Assembly (NCBI GenBank): GCA_009692045.1
Contig: SIAA01000003.1
Location: forward strand, 1 to 64,000
Source: Phycisphaerales bacterium
GTDB taxonomy: Bacteria; Planctomycetota; Phycisphaerae; Phycisphaerales; SM1A02
Reading direction: 5' to 3'
DNA: 64,000 bases
Program-made: the position numbers and the translations under genes
In this document: positions 17,060-26,971 of the stretch, piece by piece
Layout: each line of letters opens with the position of its first letter
How positions within the stretch are numbered: position 1 is the first letter of the stretch
Notes under the pieces: model-generated
Told to the model about the DNA's origin: nothing
The model's input: the letters and a program-made list of their open reading frames with translations, nothing else
Databases searched by the model: none

Positions 17060-18379
17060 ATGAACTCAGAAACACTCCGCATCATCGATTCCATCGCCCG
17101 CGAGCGCAACATCGATCGGCTGGTGCTCATTCAGGACTTGGAGCAGGCCATGTGCAGCGCTGCTCGCAAGCACTTTGACAGTCTTGATCTGGAGGAGTTC
17201 GGTTGTGAAATGGATCGTCTGAGTGGCCGCATCGTGCTCTGGCGTAATCTGGAGGATGGCGGTCGGGAGGAGATTCCCCTGGAGCGCTTGGGGCGAATCC
17301 CCGCGCAGACCGCAAAGCAGGTGATGATTCAGCGCTTCCGTGAGGATGAGCGCGCCAGCCTGCTCGAGGAGTACTCGAAGCGGCAAGGTGAGTTGGTCAC
17401 GGGCGCTGCCCAGCGTTACGAGGGCAACGCGCTAATCGTTCAAATCGAAAGAGCCGAGGGATTCATGCCGCGCAGCGAGCAGATTCCTGGCGAGCAGTTT
17501 CAGCCCGGTGATCGGGTGCGTTGCCTTCTGCTCGATGTTCGAGATGCAGGGCATCAGGTGAAAATCGTGCTCTCTCGCGCCCACCCCGACTTCATCCGGC
17601 GCCTATTCGAAGCCGAGGTGCCTGAGGTCTCGGAGCGAACCATTGAGATCAAGGCCATGGCTCGCGAGCCCGGATTTCGCACCAAGCTGGCTGTATCCAG
17701 CGTTGACTCCAAAGTTGATGCTGTGGGCGCCTGTGTTGGTGTCAGAGGCAGTCGAATCCGCAACATCGTCGATGAACTCGGGGGCGAGAAAATTGACATC
17801 GTGAGATGGAACGAGTCCAGTCAGGTGCTCATCGCCAATGCCCTCAAGCCGGCGGAAGTGCAGGAGGTCAGCCTCTGTTTCGAACTGGGTCGAGCCACCA
17901 TCATCGTGCGCGATGATCAACTCTCGCTTGCGATCGGCAAGCGCGGGCAGAATGTTCGGTTGGCAGCGCGGCTCACCGGCTGGGATGTTGACATTCTGAC
18001 GCCGCCGGAGTTTGAGCGCGGACTCGAGGTTCTTGAATCAACCGTGCGGACGGTCACCGGTGTGACTGATGAGATGCTCGATCGTATGGGAGCTCTGGGA
18101 ATCATCAGCGTCTTCGATGTGGAAGAGGTCGGAGAGCCAGTCCTGGTTCAGGAACTGGGCATGACCCAGGAGATGGCGGTTGAGGTCGTAACTACCTGCA
18201 TGGAACGCGCCAAGACTCAGGCTGAGGAAATGGAGAAGGCTCGAGCGGAGCAGGCTGCTTCCGCAGAGGGCATGCGGGCCGATGCTGTTCTCGGTCGCAT
18301 GCGTGATGGGGCAGCCGTTGAAACTGATGCGGCCTCCGAGGCTGCTGCGGACACGATTCTTGGCGGGGGTAACAACTAG
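17060..18379 (+). CDS. nusA: Transcription termination/antitermination factor NusA
   Basis: RNA polymerase-binding factor for pausing, termination and antitermination. I use the ATG at 17060 (439 residues), which gives the classical N-terminus beginning MNSETLRIIDSIARE and has AAGGA ahead of it. The longer open frame to 16763 is low-quality and lies over the RNA leader. The order is N-terminal RNAP-binding domain (about 1-120), S1 (about 130-200), two KH domains (about 200-340, with the second KH core LAIGKRGQNVRLA) and a short helix-hairpin-helix-like segment with an acidic, Ala/Glu-rich tail. rimP, which precedes nusA in many bacteria, is not found directly upstream. Confidence 0.95.
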   Translation: MNSETLRIIDSIARERNIDRLVLIQDLEQAMCSAARKHFDSLDLEEFGCEMDRLSGRIVLWRNLEDGGREEIPLERLGRIPAQTAKQVMIQRFREDERASLLEEYSKRQGELVTGAAQRYEGNALIVQIERAEGFMPRSEQIPGEQFQPGDRVRCLLLDVRDAGHQVKIVLSRAHPDFIRRLFEAEVPEVSERTIEIKAMAREPGFRTKLAVSSVDSKVDAVGACVGVRGSRIRNIVDELGGEKIDIVRWNESSQVLIANALKPAEVQEVSLCFELGRATIIVRDDQLSLAIGKRGQNVRLAARLTGWDVDILTPPEFERGLEVLESTVRTVTGVTDEMLDRMGALGIISVFDVEEVGEPVLVQELGMTQEMAVEVVTTCMERAKTQAEEMEKARAEQAASAEGMRADAVLGRMRDGAAVETDAASEAAADTILGGGNN

Positions 18380-18415
18380 TGCAAATCAACAACTGCAACC
18401 GACTCGATCCCACTA

Positions 18416-21361
18416 ATGGAGACCAGTTTGGCGACTAAGAAACCGCGAATCTCACAGCTTGCCAAGGACCTTGGAGTCAACTTCAAGGACATCCTGGCGA
18501 AGTGCCGCGCCGAAGGAGTAGAGGAAGTATCCGAGAGCACCACTCATCAGGCGACTATCAGCGCCGGACTGGCCGCCACCATCCGGGATTGGTTCAGTAC
18601 AGGTTCGGTCAGCACGGCCGTTGAGACTGCGGAAAAGATAGATATCGAGCAGGCCAAGGCACGCGCAGAGAAGCCCGCAAAGAAGGCAAAGAAGAAGTCG
18701 ACCACGGATGCTGAGACTGACAAAGAAGTTCACGCGCCGGTGGCCGTTGCGCCTTCGCCCATCATCGTAGATGCCCCAACAGCCTCGGCAGTACTGCCGC
18801 CGCCCGCCGCTGAAAAATCTGTGTCGACAACCCCGGCCCATTCGGTGACAGGTGTGAGTCCAGCCAGAGCAACTGCAAAAGCAGCCGCGTCCATCGCTCC
18901 GGCACCAAGGGTGTCGATTCCAGCGCCATTGACCGGAGCGGCTGCCTCATCCGCTGCCGCATCTGCGACTTCAGCACCAGTCTCTGCGCCGAGCGCTAAG
19001 GTTTCTCATGATCGGCCCGACTCCCATGCATCGGATCACGGCGGATCAAGTTCGGAGATCGGCCGCGTCCCCCACAGACGACCTCTGATTCAGCCCCATC
19101 ATGTGGCTCCGCCGGTAATGAACAAACCAGTGAGACCCGCTATTGTGGCGCCTGCGGGCGAGCGTCTCGTCAAACCGGAGAAGACTCGAGTCAGCGGCCC
19201 TAATGTCATTCGCATCGAACATCCCGAGCCGGTGCGGGAGCCACGGCGGTCACCACCCGGAGCAGGACCGAGTTTTGGAACCGGATTGCCGCCCCGCGGT
19301 GGTGGTGCGGGAGTCAGCCGATCACCCGTCGTTGGACGGGACTCAGATCGCTCTCGTGGCGGAGTCAGGCCTGGGGTAGCCGGTAGGGGTGGAACAGCCC
19401 GCCCAGGGAAGCCTGAAGAAGCTGGTCGGAGTGAACCGTGGCGACCCACAGACATTGCTGAACGCGACACTCGACTTGCCCATTCGGGTGGATACTTCAG
19501 GATTCATCGCAGCGGCGGTGGCAAACGAGGCGGAGCGACAACCGCTCGACCTGCCGTTACCAAGGCGACGGGTCCGGTCCGAATCTCCGCGCCATTCACG
19601 GTGAAGGAGTTGAGCGCTGCGACTGGAGTGAAGGCGGGTGAGATTCTGGGGAAGTTGCTGCTCGCGGGCGCACCTACCACGATCAACAGTGTGATCGATC
19701 CAGCAATGGCAACTGAGGTGATGGCGAAGCTGCGGGTGGAGATCGAGGTCGCCGCAGAGCAGACCGGCGCCGCTGCCGTCGAGATGCGGCGCAACAGTCG
19801 CGCTAGAACCGATGAGCGGCCGCGATCACCAGTGGTGACTATCCTCGGTCATGTCGATCATGGCAAGACAAGTCTTCTTGATCGCATTCGCAATGCCAAT
19901 GTTGCCCAAGGCGAGGCAGGCGGCATCACTCAGGCAACCAGCGCTTTCAGCGTGCAGGTCAAGGTCGCAGGCACCGATCGACGAGTCACATTTATTGATA
20001 CCCCTGGGCATGAGGCATTCACGGCCATGCGAGCCCGCGGTGCCCGTGTGACTGACATCGTTGTTCTGGTAGTCGCCGCGGACGATGGTGTGATGCCGCA
20101 GACCGTTGAGAGCATCAAGCACGCCAAGGCCGCGGGAGTCCCCATTGTTGTGGCGTTGAACAAGATCGACAAGCCTGAGGCAACGGAGGCCAATCTGCAG
20201 CGGATCTTTGGGCAACTTGCCGAGCACGAGCTCACTCCTACAGACTGGTCGGGCAAGACTGAACTGGCGCGTACCAGTGCCACCAAGGGCATCGGGATCG
20301 AAAACCTCTTGGAGATCCTAGCTCTCGAAGCAGAGGTTCTCGCTCTGAAGGGGGACTTCGCGGGGTCTGCACAGGGGACAGTTCTGGAAGCTGAACTGGT
20401 TGAGGGGCGAGGCGCGGTAGCTCGAGTCTTGGTGCAGGAAGGGGTGCTCCGCAAAGGTGACTTTGTCGCCATCGGTCGCGCATTCGGCCGAGTACGCGAC
20501 ATCGTCGACGATCGCGGTAATCGAGTTCTCGAGGCAGGACCCTCGACTCCGGTGGCAATCTCCGGACTCGACGCGCTGCCCGATGCCGGTGACGAATTCA
20601 CGGTGGTGGAGGATCTCCGCACGGCGGAGAAGGCAGCCATGGAGATTCGCCAGACTGAGCGCCAGCGGGAACTAGCCACACCGAAGATCACCCTCGACAA
20701 TATCTTCGAGCACCTTGGCAAGAGCAAGCAGAAGAGCCTGCCCGTGGTCGTGAAGGCCGATGTGCAGGGCTCGGTGGAAACGCTGCGATCGCTACTGCCG
20801 GGGATCAAGAATGGCGATATCTCACTCTCCGTCAAGCACTGTGCCGTGGGTGGCATCAACGAAAGCGATGTTCAACTTGCCGCGGCAACGGGAGCCATCG
20901 TGGTGGGATTCAATGTCACGACTATGTCCAAGGCACGCGCCCTGGCTGAGCAGAAAAAAGTTGACATCCGCCTCTACGAGGTGATCTACCACCTGACCGA
21001 AGATCTGGAGAAAGCGGTTGCCGGCTTGCTCGAGCCCGAAATCAGGCTGGAAGTGCTGGGACACGCGGAAGTCCGAGCGGTGTTCCGCATCTCCAAGGTG
21101 GGCGCCATCGCGGGTTGCTACATCACTGATGGCGTTGTGGAGCGCAACGCGCAGATTCGTGTTACTCGCGCGGGAATCGTGATCGAGAAGGACCGGCGGC
21201 TGGAGCAGCTCAAGCGCTTCAAGGACGATGCCAAGGAAGTTCGTACTGGTATGGAGTGCGGCATGAAGATTGCCGGTTACGACAACATTCGCGAGGGTGA
21301 TGTCCTGGAGTGCTATAAGTCAACCGTGGTGCCTCGTAGCGGATCGAAGTCTGATGCGTAG
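18416..21361 (+). CDS. infB: Translation initiation factor IF-2
   Basis: GTPase that places initiator tRNA on the ribosome. It has an N-terminal IF2_N domain (about 5-55), then about 280 residues of low-complexity Ala/Pro/Arg/Gly-rich linker. A second IF2_N-like segment (about 390-450) is followed by the G domain with GHVDHGKTS, DTPGHEAF and NKID, then domains II-IV. At 981 residues it is a long form. The ATG at 18416 opens the frame, but TTG at 18428 gives the usual M-A-T-K-K start and has GGAG 6 nt ahead of it, so it may be the real start. It lies 36 nt after nusA and overlaps rbfA by 8 nt. Confidence 0.96.
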   Translation: METSLATKKPRISQLAKDLGVNFKDILAKCRAEGVEEVSESTTHQATISAGLAATIRDWFSTGSVSTAVETAEKIDIEQAKARAEKPAKKAKKKSTTDAETDKEVHAPVAVAPSPIIVDAPTASAVLPPPAAEKSVSTTPAHSVTGVSPARATAKAAASIAPAPRVSIPAPLTGAAASSAAASATSAPVSAPSAKVSHDRPDSHASDHGGSSSEIGRVPHRRPLIQPHHVAPPVMNKPVRPAIVAPAGERLVKPEKTRVSGPNVIRIEHPEPVREPRRSPPGAGPSFGTGLPPRGGGAGVSRSPVVGRDSDRSRGGVRPGVAGRGGTARPGKPEEAGRSEPWRPTDIAERDTRLAHSGGYFRIHRSGGGKRGGATTARPAVTKATGPVRISAPFTVKELSAATGVKAGEILGKLLLAGAPTTINSVIDPAMATEVMAKLRVEIEVAAEQTGAAAVEMRRNSRARTDERPRSPVVTILGHVDHGKTSLLDRIRNANVAQGEAGGITQATSAFSVQVKVAGTDRRVTFIDTPGHEAFTAMRARGARVTDIVVLVVAADDGVMPQTVESIKHAKAAGVPIVVALNKIDKPEATEANLQRIFGQLAEHELTPTDWSGKTELARTSATKGIGIENLLEILALEAEVLALKGDFAGSAQGTVLEAELVEGRGAVARVLVQEGVLRKGDFVAIGRAFGRVRDIVDDRGNRVLEAGPSTPVAISGLDALPDAGDEFTVVEDLRTAEKAAMEIRQTERQRELATPKITLDNIFEHLGKSKQKSLPVVVKADVQGSVETLRSLLPGIKNGDISLSVKHCAVGGINESDVQLAAATGAIVVGFNVTTMSKARALAEQKKVDIRLYEVIYHLTEDLEKAVAGLLEPEIRLEVLGHAEVRAVFRISKVGAIAGCYITDGVVERNAQIRVTRAGIVIEKDRRLEQLKRFKDDAKEVRTGMECGMKIAGYDNIREGDVLECYKSTVVPRSGSKSDA

Positions 21362-21752
21362 GCGAACCCCCGACGATGTATTGGGGGCCGAGTCGCGGGA
21401 TCGAGGACCGAGTCCCCGGCCGCTGCAGATTGCCTCGGTGGTCATGCGAGCCGTGCAAGGGCGATTGCTGCGCGGTCTCGGTGATCCTCGATTGCAGGGC
21501 ATGGTCTCCATCGTCGGAGTAGACATGTCGGCTGATCTCGCAAGGGCTACTGTGCGAGTCAGCGTGTTTCCTGCCGATCGGGGCCCACTCTCACTGAGCG
21601 CACTGCGCAGCGCCGCCAGTGTGTTCCGCGGAGTGCTGCGTGATGACACGAGTCTGCGCCGCCCTCCCGAATTGGTATTCGTCCTGGATGAGTCGCTCAA
21701 GAGACAGGCTGCCATCGAAGATGCTGCGCGTCAAACAGAGGAAACAGAATGA
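21354..21752 (+). CDS. rbfA: Ribosome-binding factor A
   Basis: Small 132-residue 30S maturation factor. It has the KH-like RbfA pattern (QIASVVMRAVQGRLLRGLGDPR, then VSIVGVDMSADLARATVRVSVF) and the C-terminal RRPPELVFVLDESLKR. The ATG at 21354 overlaps the end of infB by 8 nt, which fits the infB-rbfA order found in most bacteria. The next gene starts in an ATGA overlap. Confidence 0.92.
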   Translation: MRRRTPDDVLGAESRDRGPSPRPLQIASVVMRAVQGRLLRGLGDPRLQGMVSIVGVDMSADLARATVRVSVFPADRGPLSLSALRSAASVFRGVLRDDTSLRRPPELVFVLDESLKRQAAIEDAARQTEETE

Positions 21753-22474
21753 AAAAATCCCACCCCAATCCCACCAAACTGAACGGGATCGTGCGAGCTC
21801 ATGCCGGCAGCAAGCAGGATGATCCCAATGCTCAGGATCCGGTCGCGCTGCTGGTTCACTCCTTCCTGATCGCTGATGCCTCTACCAGCGCTGCCGAGGC
21901 AGCCATGCAGAGGATTCGCACCGGAACCGTTGATTTCAACGATCTGCGCGTCTCTCTCGTCAACGAGATTGTCGCCATGATCGGCGCCGATTACCCCTTT
22001 GCCCAAGAGAGGTCCTCGGCACTGCGGCGGGTTCTCTACGACATCTATAGACGCCAGCACAAGATGTCACTGGATCATCTCATGGGCAAACCCAAGCGAG
22101 AGATTCGCGACTATGTGACCCGATTGGATGGCATGAGCTCTTATGTAGCGGCCCGGGTTCTGCTGCTCTGCTACGAGATTCATTCGGTTCCGGTGGATCT
22201 GGCCATTTACACGCTGCTGGTAGAGAGAGGTGTACTTCCCAAGGAGACATCTCTGCAGGAAGCTGGTGACAAGGTCAGTCATATTGTCAAGGCGGAGAAT
22301 GCCCGCAGTACCCACTTCGCCCTCGTTGCCGCTGCCGATGAACGCCATGCTGCCGCTGCTCGCAAGGGCGCCAAGTCGGGTGCCGCTGCCAAGGCGACCA
22401 AGGTCGGCACTGCCACCGGCTCGGGCAAGACCGTGAAGGCGGCGGGCGGAAAAACTGCCAAAGCCAAGAGCTGA
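21749..22474 (+). CDS. HhH-GPD-like protein (degenerate endonuclease III fold) with histone-like Lys/Ala tail
   Basis: A 241-residue protein in the rbfA-yebC interval. Residues about 70-195 resemble the endonuclease III/MutY helix-hairpin-helix fold: LDGMSSYVAARVLLL (126-140) aligns with the family LPGVGRKTA hairpin, and VPVD150 with the catalytic aspartate region. The lyase lysine position is tyrosine (Y132), and no four-cysteine iron-sulfur cluster follows. Residues about 197-241 are a Lys/Ala/Gly-rich tail like histone H1 or bacterial HU tails, suggesting nucleic-acid binding. It overlaps rbfA by ATGA and sits 9 nt before yebC, so it is tied to translation/transcription genes. It may be a monofunctional glycosylase or a catalytically dead RNA/DNA binder. 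Confidence 0.65.
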   Translation: MKKSHPNPTKLNGIVRAHAGSKQDDPNAQDPVALLVHSFLIADASTSAAEAAMQRIRTGTVDFNDLRVSLVNEIVAMIGADYPFAQERSSALRRVLYDIYRRQHKMSLDHLMGKPKREIRDYVTRLDGMSSYVAARVLLLCYEIHSVPVDLAIYTLLVERGVLPKETSLQEAGDKVSHIVKAENARSTHFALVAAADERHAAAARKGAKSGAAAKATKVGTATGSGKTVKAAGGKTAKAKS

Positions 22475-22483
22475 GGTGACCAC

Positions 22484-23212
22484 ATGGCTGGGCACAGCGC
22501 TTGGAAAAACATCAAGCATCGCAAGGCTGCGGTCGATGCCAAGCGGGGCAAGGTCTGGAGCAAGTTGTCCCGCGCCATCATCGTTGCCGCCAAGAGCGGC
22601 GGCGGAGACATTCGCTATAACGCCACCTTGCGGCTAGCCGTCGATGATGCCAAGGCTGGCAACATGCCCCGGGACACCATCGAGAAGGCGGTCAAGAAGG
22701 GAACGGGCGAGGGTTCGACGGAGCAATACGAGTTTGTCCGCTACGAGGGCTACGCAGCGGGCGGGGTCGCGGTAATTGCGGAGTCTCTAGTGGCGAACCC
22801 CAATAAGACCGCGGCTGATATCCGCATGATCTTTGACAAAAACGGGGGCAATCTCGGGGTTCCTGGATCGGTCTCCTATGCGTTCATCCAACGGGCGGTG
22901 CTGCTGATCGATGGCACGGTTGCGGCGGCTGAGCGAGTAATGGAGTTGGCACTGGCTGCTGGCGCCGATGATGTCGAGGATCTGGACGGCGGGTTTCGCG
23001 TCCTCGGTGCGCCGACTCAGCTCATTCATCTGCGCGACGCCTTCACGGCAGGGTCAGTTGCCTTCGAGAGCGCTCAGGTAGAGTGGCTGCCGACCGCCAC
23101 GGTCTCGGTAGGTGTCGAGGCAATGGCCGCTGTGCATAGGCTCATTGACGCTCTAGAGGAACATGACGATGTGCAAAAGGTATTCACCAGCGCCGAGGCT
23201 TCTGTTGCGTAG
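22484..23212 (+). CDS. yebC: YebC/PmpR-family protein
   Basis: A 242-residue cytoplasmic protein of the YebC family, members of which act as DNA-binding regulators or help ribosomes through proline stretches. The N-terminus MAGHSAWKNIKHRK and the segment NMPRDTIEKAVKKGTGEG are hallmark sequences. The length is standard. It overlaps the following lipoprotein gene by 50 nt in another frame. Confidence 0.94.
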   Translation: MAGHSAWKNIKHRKAAVDAKRGKVWSKLSRAIIVAAKSGGGDIRYNATLRLAVDDAKAGNMPRDTIEKAVKKGTGEGSTEQYEFVRYEGYAAGGVAVIAESLVANPNKTAADIRMIFDKNGGNLGVPGSVSYAFIQRAVLLIDGTVAAAERVMELALAAGADDVEDLDGGFRVLGAPTQLIHLRDAFTAGSVAFESAQVEWLPTATVSVGVEAMAAVHRLIDALEEHDDVQKVFTSAEASVA

Positions 23213-23705
23213 TCGTGTGCCGCTTTTAATAGGCGCAGTGGTCTCGATGCTCCTCGGCGGATGTGCGGGGAAACTGCGGCGCGACTATCCGGGTGCCAAC
23301 CCCGACAATGTGTGGAAGGCCATGCAGGGAGCCGCCGAACATCCTGTGTACACCGATTGGAATGTCACGGAGAATGGGGTGTGGGCCGACAAAGAGGGGC
23401 TGCGCATCGAGATATTTCGCGAGTTGAAGCGGGAGGTGCGCGAGCCGGGACTCAAGCCGCGCCGCGAGGAACAGGATTGGGCGCTCTCACTGCGGCTGGT
23501 GCAGCGCGGCAGCGGGCCCGCAGTCGAGGTGGAGTCCCGCACCATTGAATCAGCGGGGCGCTTTCGCGTGGCCACTGATCACATCTTCAATGAGATTGAA
23601 CTTCGATTGGCACAGTTCCCTAGCAGTGCCGAGGCCGCAGCCGCAGCCAGCACTGGATCATCCACGACATCGACCGACAAGCCGGCGCCACTGGAAGCGC
23701 CGTGA
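23163..23705 (+). CDS. Putative lipoprotein, last gene of nusA operon
   Basis: A 180-residue protein with a lipoprotein signal: basic n-region, a hydrophobic stretch (about 21-31) and lipobox LLGGC with C34. The mature part is an alpha/beta domain of about 110 residues, then an Ala/Ser/Thr-rich tail. I do not recognise the family. Its start (ATG at 23163, or 23169) lies 50 nt inside yebC, so it is translated from the same message. Confidence 0.72.
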   Translation: MTMCKRYSPAPRLLLRSRVPLLIGAVVSMLLGGCAGKLRRDYPGANPDNVWKAMQGAAEHPVYTDWNVTENGVWADKEGLRIEIFRELKREVREPGLKPRREEQDWALSLRLVQRGSGPAVEVESRTIESAGRFRVATDHIFNEIELRLAQFPSSAEAAAAASTGSSTTSTDKPAPLEAP

Positions 23706-23736
23706 CGCAGAGGTCGTGGCTATTACCAACCCAGCC

Positions 23737-25719
23737 CTAAAGTTTTGTAGGCGCGGGACGCGCTGTCTGCAACAGCACCATCTCCCGGTAGCGCCCGCTT
23801 CGTTCCATAAGCTCGTCGTGGGTGCCGGTCTCCACGATTCGCCCTTGCTCTAGCACCACTATCAGATCGGCATGACGAACCGTGCTGAGCCGATGGGCGA
23901 TCACGAATGTAGTTCTGCCCCGCATCAGTTGCTGCAAGCTATCCTGAATCAGAATCTCGCTCTCTGTGTCGAGGTTGCTGGTTGCCTCATCCAATATCAG
24001 AATGCGGGGATCGGCCAGCAGGGCGCGGGCAATGGCTAGGCGCTGCCTCTGTCCGCCGCTTAGGCGCACACCGCGCTCGCCGATGAGAGTGTCGTAAGAA
24101 TCCGGCAGTACTTCGATGAAAGGTGCGGCATTGGCGCCCTGTGCCGCAGCGCGGATGGCGGCTGGGGTAGCGGAGCGATTGGCGTAGCCGATGTTCTGGG
24201 CGATGGTGCCGTCAAAGAGAAACACATCCTGTTCCACTATGCCGAGGAGTTGTCTGAAGTCGCGCAGCCGAGCTTCGCGCAGATCGAGCCCATCCAGCAG
24301 GATCGCGCCCTGGCAGGGGTCGAAGAAGCGCGCAATCAGATTGCAGAGCGTGGTCTTTCCCGATCCGCTGGGGCCAACCAGAGCTACGGTTGCTCCGGCG
24401 CGCGCCGTGAAGTTGATGTTCTGGAGAACCGGGGTATCGCCCCCGGGGTAGGTGAAGGAGAGGTCGCGTACTTCGAGGAGGCCTTCTGTCTCCAGTCGAT
24501 TCAAGGGACGGGCGTGCTCGCGATCGGGAAGCTCACTGGGCTCTTGCAGCAGGTCGAGGACGCGGTCGAGTCCGGCAAGGTTTGTCTGAAGTGCCGTAGC
24601 ACTCTGCGCCAACGCCTCAATGGGGGCAAGCATCATCACCAGATAGGTGAGAAACATCACCAGATCGCCAGGGGTGATCTTGTCGGCCAAAACCTGAGAT
24701 CCGCCATACCAGAGCAGAGCCGCAGTCGCCGTCGGTACCAGCAGCGCCCACACAAACTCGACACCTCGCGCCCACCACCAAGTTCGAAGTTCCTGCCGGG
24801 CCATGAGGTGATTACCCACGGCATAACGCGACTGCTCCCCCGTGCTGCGGGCGAATCCTCGCACCACGCGCATGCCCGAGAAAACTTCGGTGGCATGGGC
24901 ATCAACCCCGTCGCGCTGGGTGCGAATGTCTCGGTACATCGGCCGGAGCCGACCGATCCAGGTGCGATGTGAGTACCAGACTGCTGGGATCAACATCAGT
25001 GACCCCAGCAAGAGCCGCCAGTCTGTAATGGCCAGCACCGCTAGGCTGCCCACCAGCTGAATGATCGCTCGCCACGGGTTATAGAGCAGGCTGAATACGA
25101 GTTCGCCAGCACTCTGCCCATCTTCACGGAGCATGGAGACCACGCCGCCCGCCCGCATGCGCTGCACCCGGTCGAGCGGCAGCCGAATGGCCTGATCAAA
25201 CACCCGCCGTTTGAGGTCCACTTGCATCCGCTTCGCGGTGCGGGTCGCCAGCCAGCGACCCACCGTGCCCAGCAGGGCGGCTGCCACGGAAATCAGGAGC
25301 AGCCCCAGCGCGAGCCCCGCCAGAAGTTGCGCCGGACTAGGGGACTCAAGAGCTCCGCCTGGCAGCCAGGCCCGCACGCGCTCCGAGAGGGGCTTGCCCG
25401 CGAACACATTGTCGATGGCAAACTTTGTTGCCACCGGAGGTATTAGTGAGATCGTTGTGGCAACACTGAGCGCTCCGAGGGCGATGATCATCGGTCGGGT
25501 GTTGGGTCTAAGGAGCGAGGCGAATGCCCGCAACAGCTCGATTGCGGTGCGCTGGCGAGAGAGTGGGCGCTCGGCGCCGTGATGAGTGAGGTGGATACCC
25601 TCGGTCCGAGCTCGCTGCCGATCCAGTTGGTAGCGATCTAGGTAGCGGCGAAACCTCTGTTTGCTGGAGCGAGCATGCATAGGCGAAGGTCTGAAGGATA
25701 GCCTCGCCATCGATGGCAC
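23737..25719 (-). CDS. ABC exporter, fused permease-ATPase (MsbA-like)
   Basis: Inner-membrane half-transporter expected to work as a homodimer. It has six membrane helices (about 75-350) and a C-terminal ATPase with Walker A GPSGSGKTT, signature LSGGQRQRLAIARAL, Walker B ILILDEATSNLD and H-loop IAHRLST. The basic N-terminal 70 residues are unusual. The start may be 25719 or the internal ATG at 25680. It follows trpB by 20 nt. A lipid substrate is possible given pssA and the AsmA-like gene upstream in the same run, but the sequence does not decide it. Confidence 0.9.
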   Translation of the reverse strand: MPSMARLSFRPSPMHARSSKQRFRRYLDRYQLDRQRARTEGIHLTHHGAERPLSRQRTAIELLRAFASLLRPNTRPMIIALGALSVATTISLIPPVATKFAIDNVFAGKPLSERVRAWLPGGALESPSPAQLLAGLALGLLLISVAAALLGTVGRWLATRTAKRMQVDLKRRVFDQAIRLPLDRVQRMRAGGVVSMLREDGQSAGELVFSLLYNPWRAIIQLVGSLAVLAITDWRLLLGSLMLIPAVWYSHRTWIGRLRPMYRDIRTQRDGVDAHATEVFSGMRVVRGFARSTGEQSRYAVGNHLMARQELRTWWWARGVEFVWALLVPTATAALLWYGGSQVLADKITPGDLVMFLTYLVMMLAPIEALAQSATALQTNLAGLDRVLDLLQEPSELPDREHARPLNRLETEGLLEVRDLSFTYPGGDTPVLQNINFTARAGATVALVGPSGSGKTTLCNLIARFFDPCQGAILLDGLDLREARLRDFRQLLGIVEQDVFLFDGTIAQNIGYANRSATPAAIRAAAQGANAAPFIEVLPDSYDTLIGERGVRLSGGQRQRLAIARALLADPRILILDEATSNLDTESEILIQDSLQQLMRGRTTFVIAHRLSTVRHADLIVVLEQGRIVETGTHDELMERSGRYREMVLLQTARPAPTKL

Positions 25720-25739
25720 ACCCTGCCGGTAGTAGTCCT

Positions 25740-26969
25740 TCAGGCGAGCAATCGAACTACTTCGGAGATGTCCTTGTCGCCTCGGCCGCTGATGTTGATG
25801 ATCACCAGCTTGTTGCGTGGCATGGAAGAGATTGCCGCGAGCGCACCATGCACCGCATGGGAACTCTCGAGAGCAGGGATGATCCCCTCAAGTTGTGCCA
25901 GTAGTTGAAATGCTTCGAGCGCCTGCGCATCGGAGCAGGTGGCGTAGCGAACTCGCTTGCTATCTCTCCACATCGCATGTTCCGGACCGACTCCGGGGTA
26001 ATCAAGCCCGGCACTACAGGAGTGGACATCAGCGGTCTGCCCCTCCGGCGACTGCAGCACATAGGAGAAGGAGCCATGCAGGATGCCTGGGGAGCCAAGA
26101 GTGAGAGTGGCGGCATGGTCTCCGAGTGTGTTCGAGCGGCCGCCTGCTTCGATGCCCAGTAACTCCACCGAGGCATCGTCAACGAAGGGGGCGAAGATGC
26201 CGACGGCGTTGCTGCCGCCGCCAATGCAGGCGACTATCAGATCGGGGAGTGATCCCGCTTGAGCGAGGCACTGAGTACGGCACTCCCGTCCGATCACAGA
26301 CTGGAAGTAGCGAACGATCAGCGGGAAGGGATGGGGGCCGACTACGGAGCCAAGTACATAGTGGGTGTCACCTACGCTCGACATCCAATCGCGCATCGCC
26401 TCATTGGTGGCATCCTTCAGCGTCCGTGACCCGGTAGTGACCTCATGCACTTTCGCGCCGAGCATGCGCATGCGAAACACATTGAGCGATTGTCGGCGCA
26501 TGTCCTCGGCACCCATATAGACCTCGCAGGGAATCCCAAGTTTGGCGCAAGCGGTTGCAGTCGCCACGCCATGTTGTCCCGCGCCCGTCTCCGCGATGAT
26601 TCGCTGCTTGCCCATGCGCTTTGCCAGCAGCACCTGACCAATGGTGTTGTTGATCTTGTGGGCGCCCGTGTGAGCCAAATCCTCTCGCTTGAGCCAGATT
26701 CGAGCGCCGCTTCTGGCCGATAGATTCGCGGCAAATGTGAGACAGGTGGGGCGCCCGGCAAAGGTCTTGAGCAGTCCTTCGAGTTCACTCACAAAACTGG
26801 GATCCGCCACAGCCCGCTGGAAAGCATCCAGCAACTCATCGAGCGCGAACACCAGAGTTTCAGGCACATACCGTCCGCCGTATGCACCGAATCGACCCTG
26901 GGCAAAACTCGAATCAGCCTGTCCTACAGGTGCAGATCGATTCGCTAGGTTGTCCCTTGGCGCGACCAT
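25740..26969 (-). CDS. trpB: Tryptophan synthase beta chain
   Basis: PLP enzyme condensing indole with serine. The N-terminal [15 protein letters not shown] (26-40), the PLP lysine K105 in HTGAHKINN, and the phosphate-binding GGGSNAVG confirm the TrpB1 type. At 409 residues it is normal. trpA and other trp genes are not adjacent; the gene starts 2 nt after pssA, an odd partnership. Active complex formation would need trpA from elsewhere. Confidence 0.95.
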   Translation of the reverse strand: MVAPRDNLANRSAPVGQADSSFAQGRFGAYGGRYVPETLVFALDELLDAFQRAVADPSFVSELEGLLKTFAGRPTCLTFAANLSARSGARIWLKREDLAHTGAHKINNTIGQVLLAKRMGKQRIIAETGAGQHGVATATACAKLGIPCEVYMGAEDMRRQSLNVFRMRMLGAKVHEVTTGSRTLKDATNEAMRDWMSSVGDTHYVLGSVVGPHPFPLIVRYFQSVIGRECRTQCLAQAGSLPDLIVACIGGGSNAVGIFAPFVDDASVELLGIEAGGRSNTLGDHAATLTLGSPGILHGSFSYVLQSPEGQTADVHSCSAGLDYPGVGPEHAMWRDSKRVRYATCSDAQALEAFQLLAQLEGIIPALESSHAVHGALAAISSMPRNKLVIINISGRGDKDISEVVRLLA

Positions 26970-26971
26970 GC

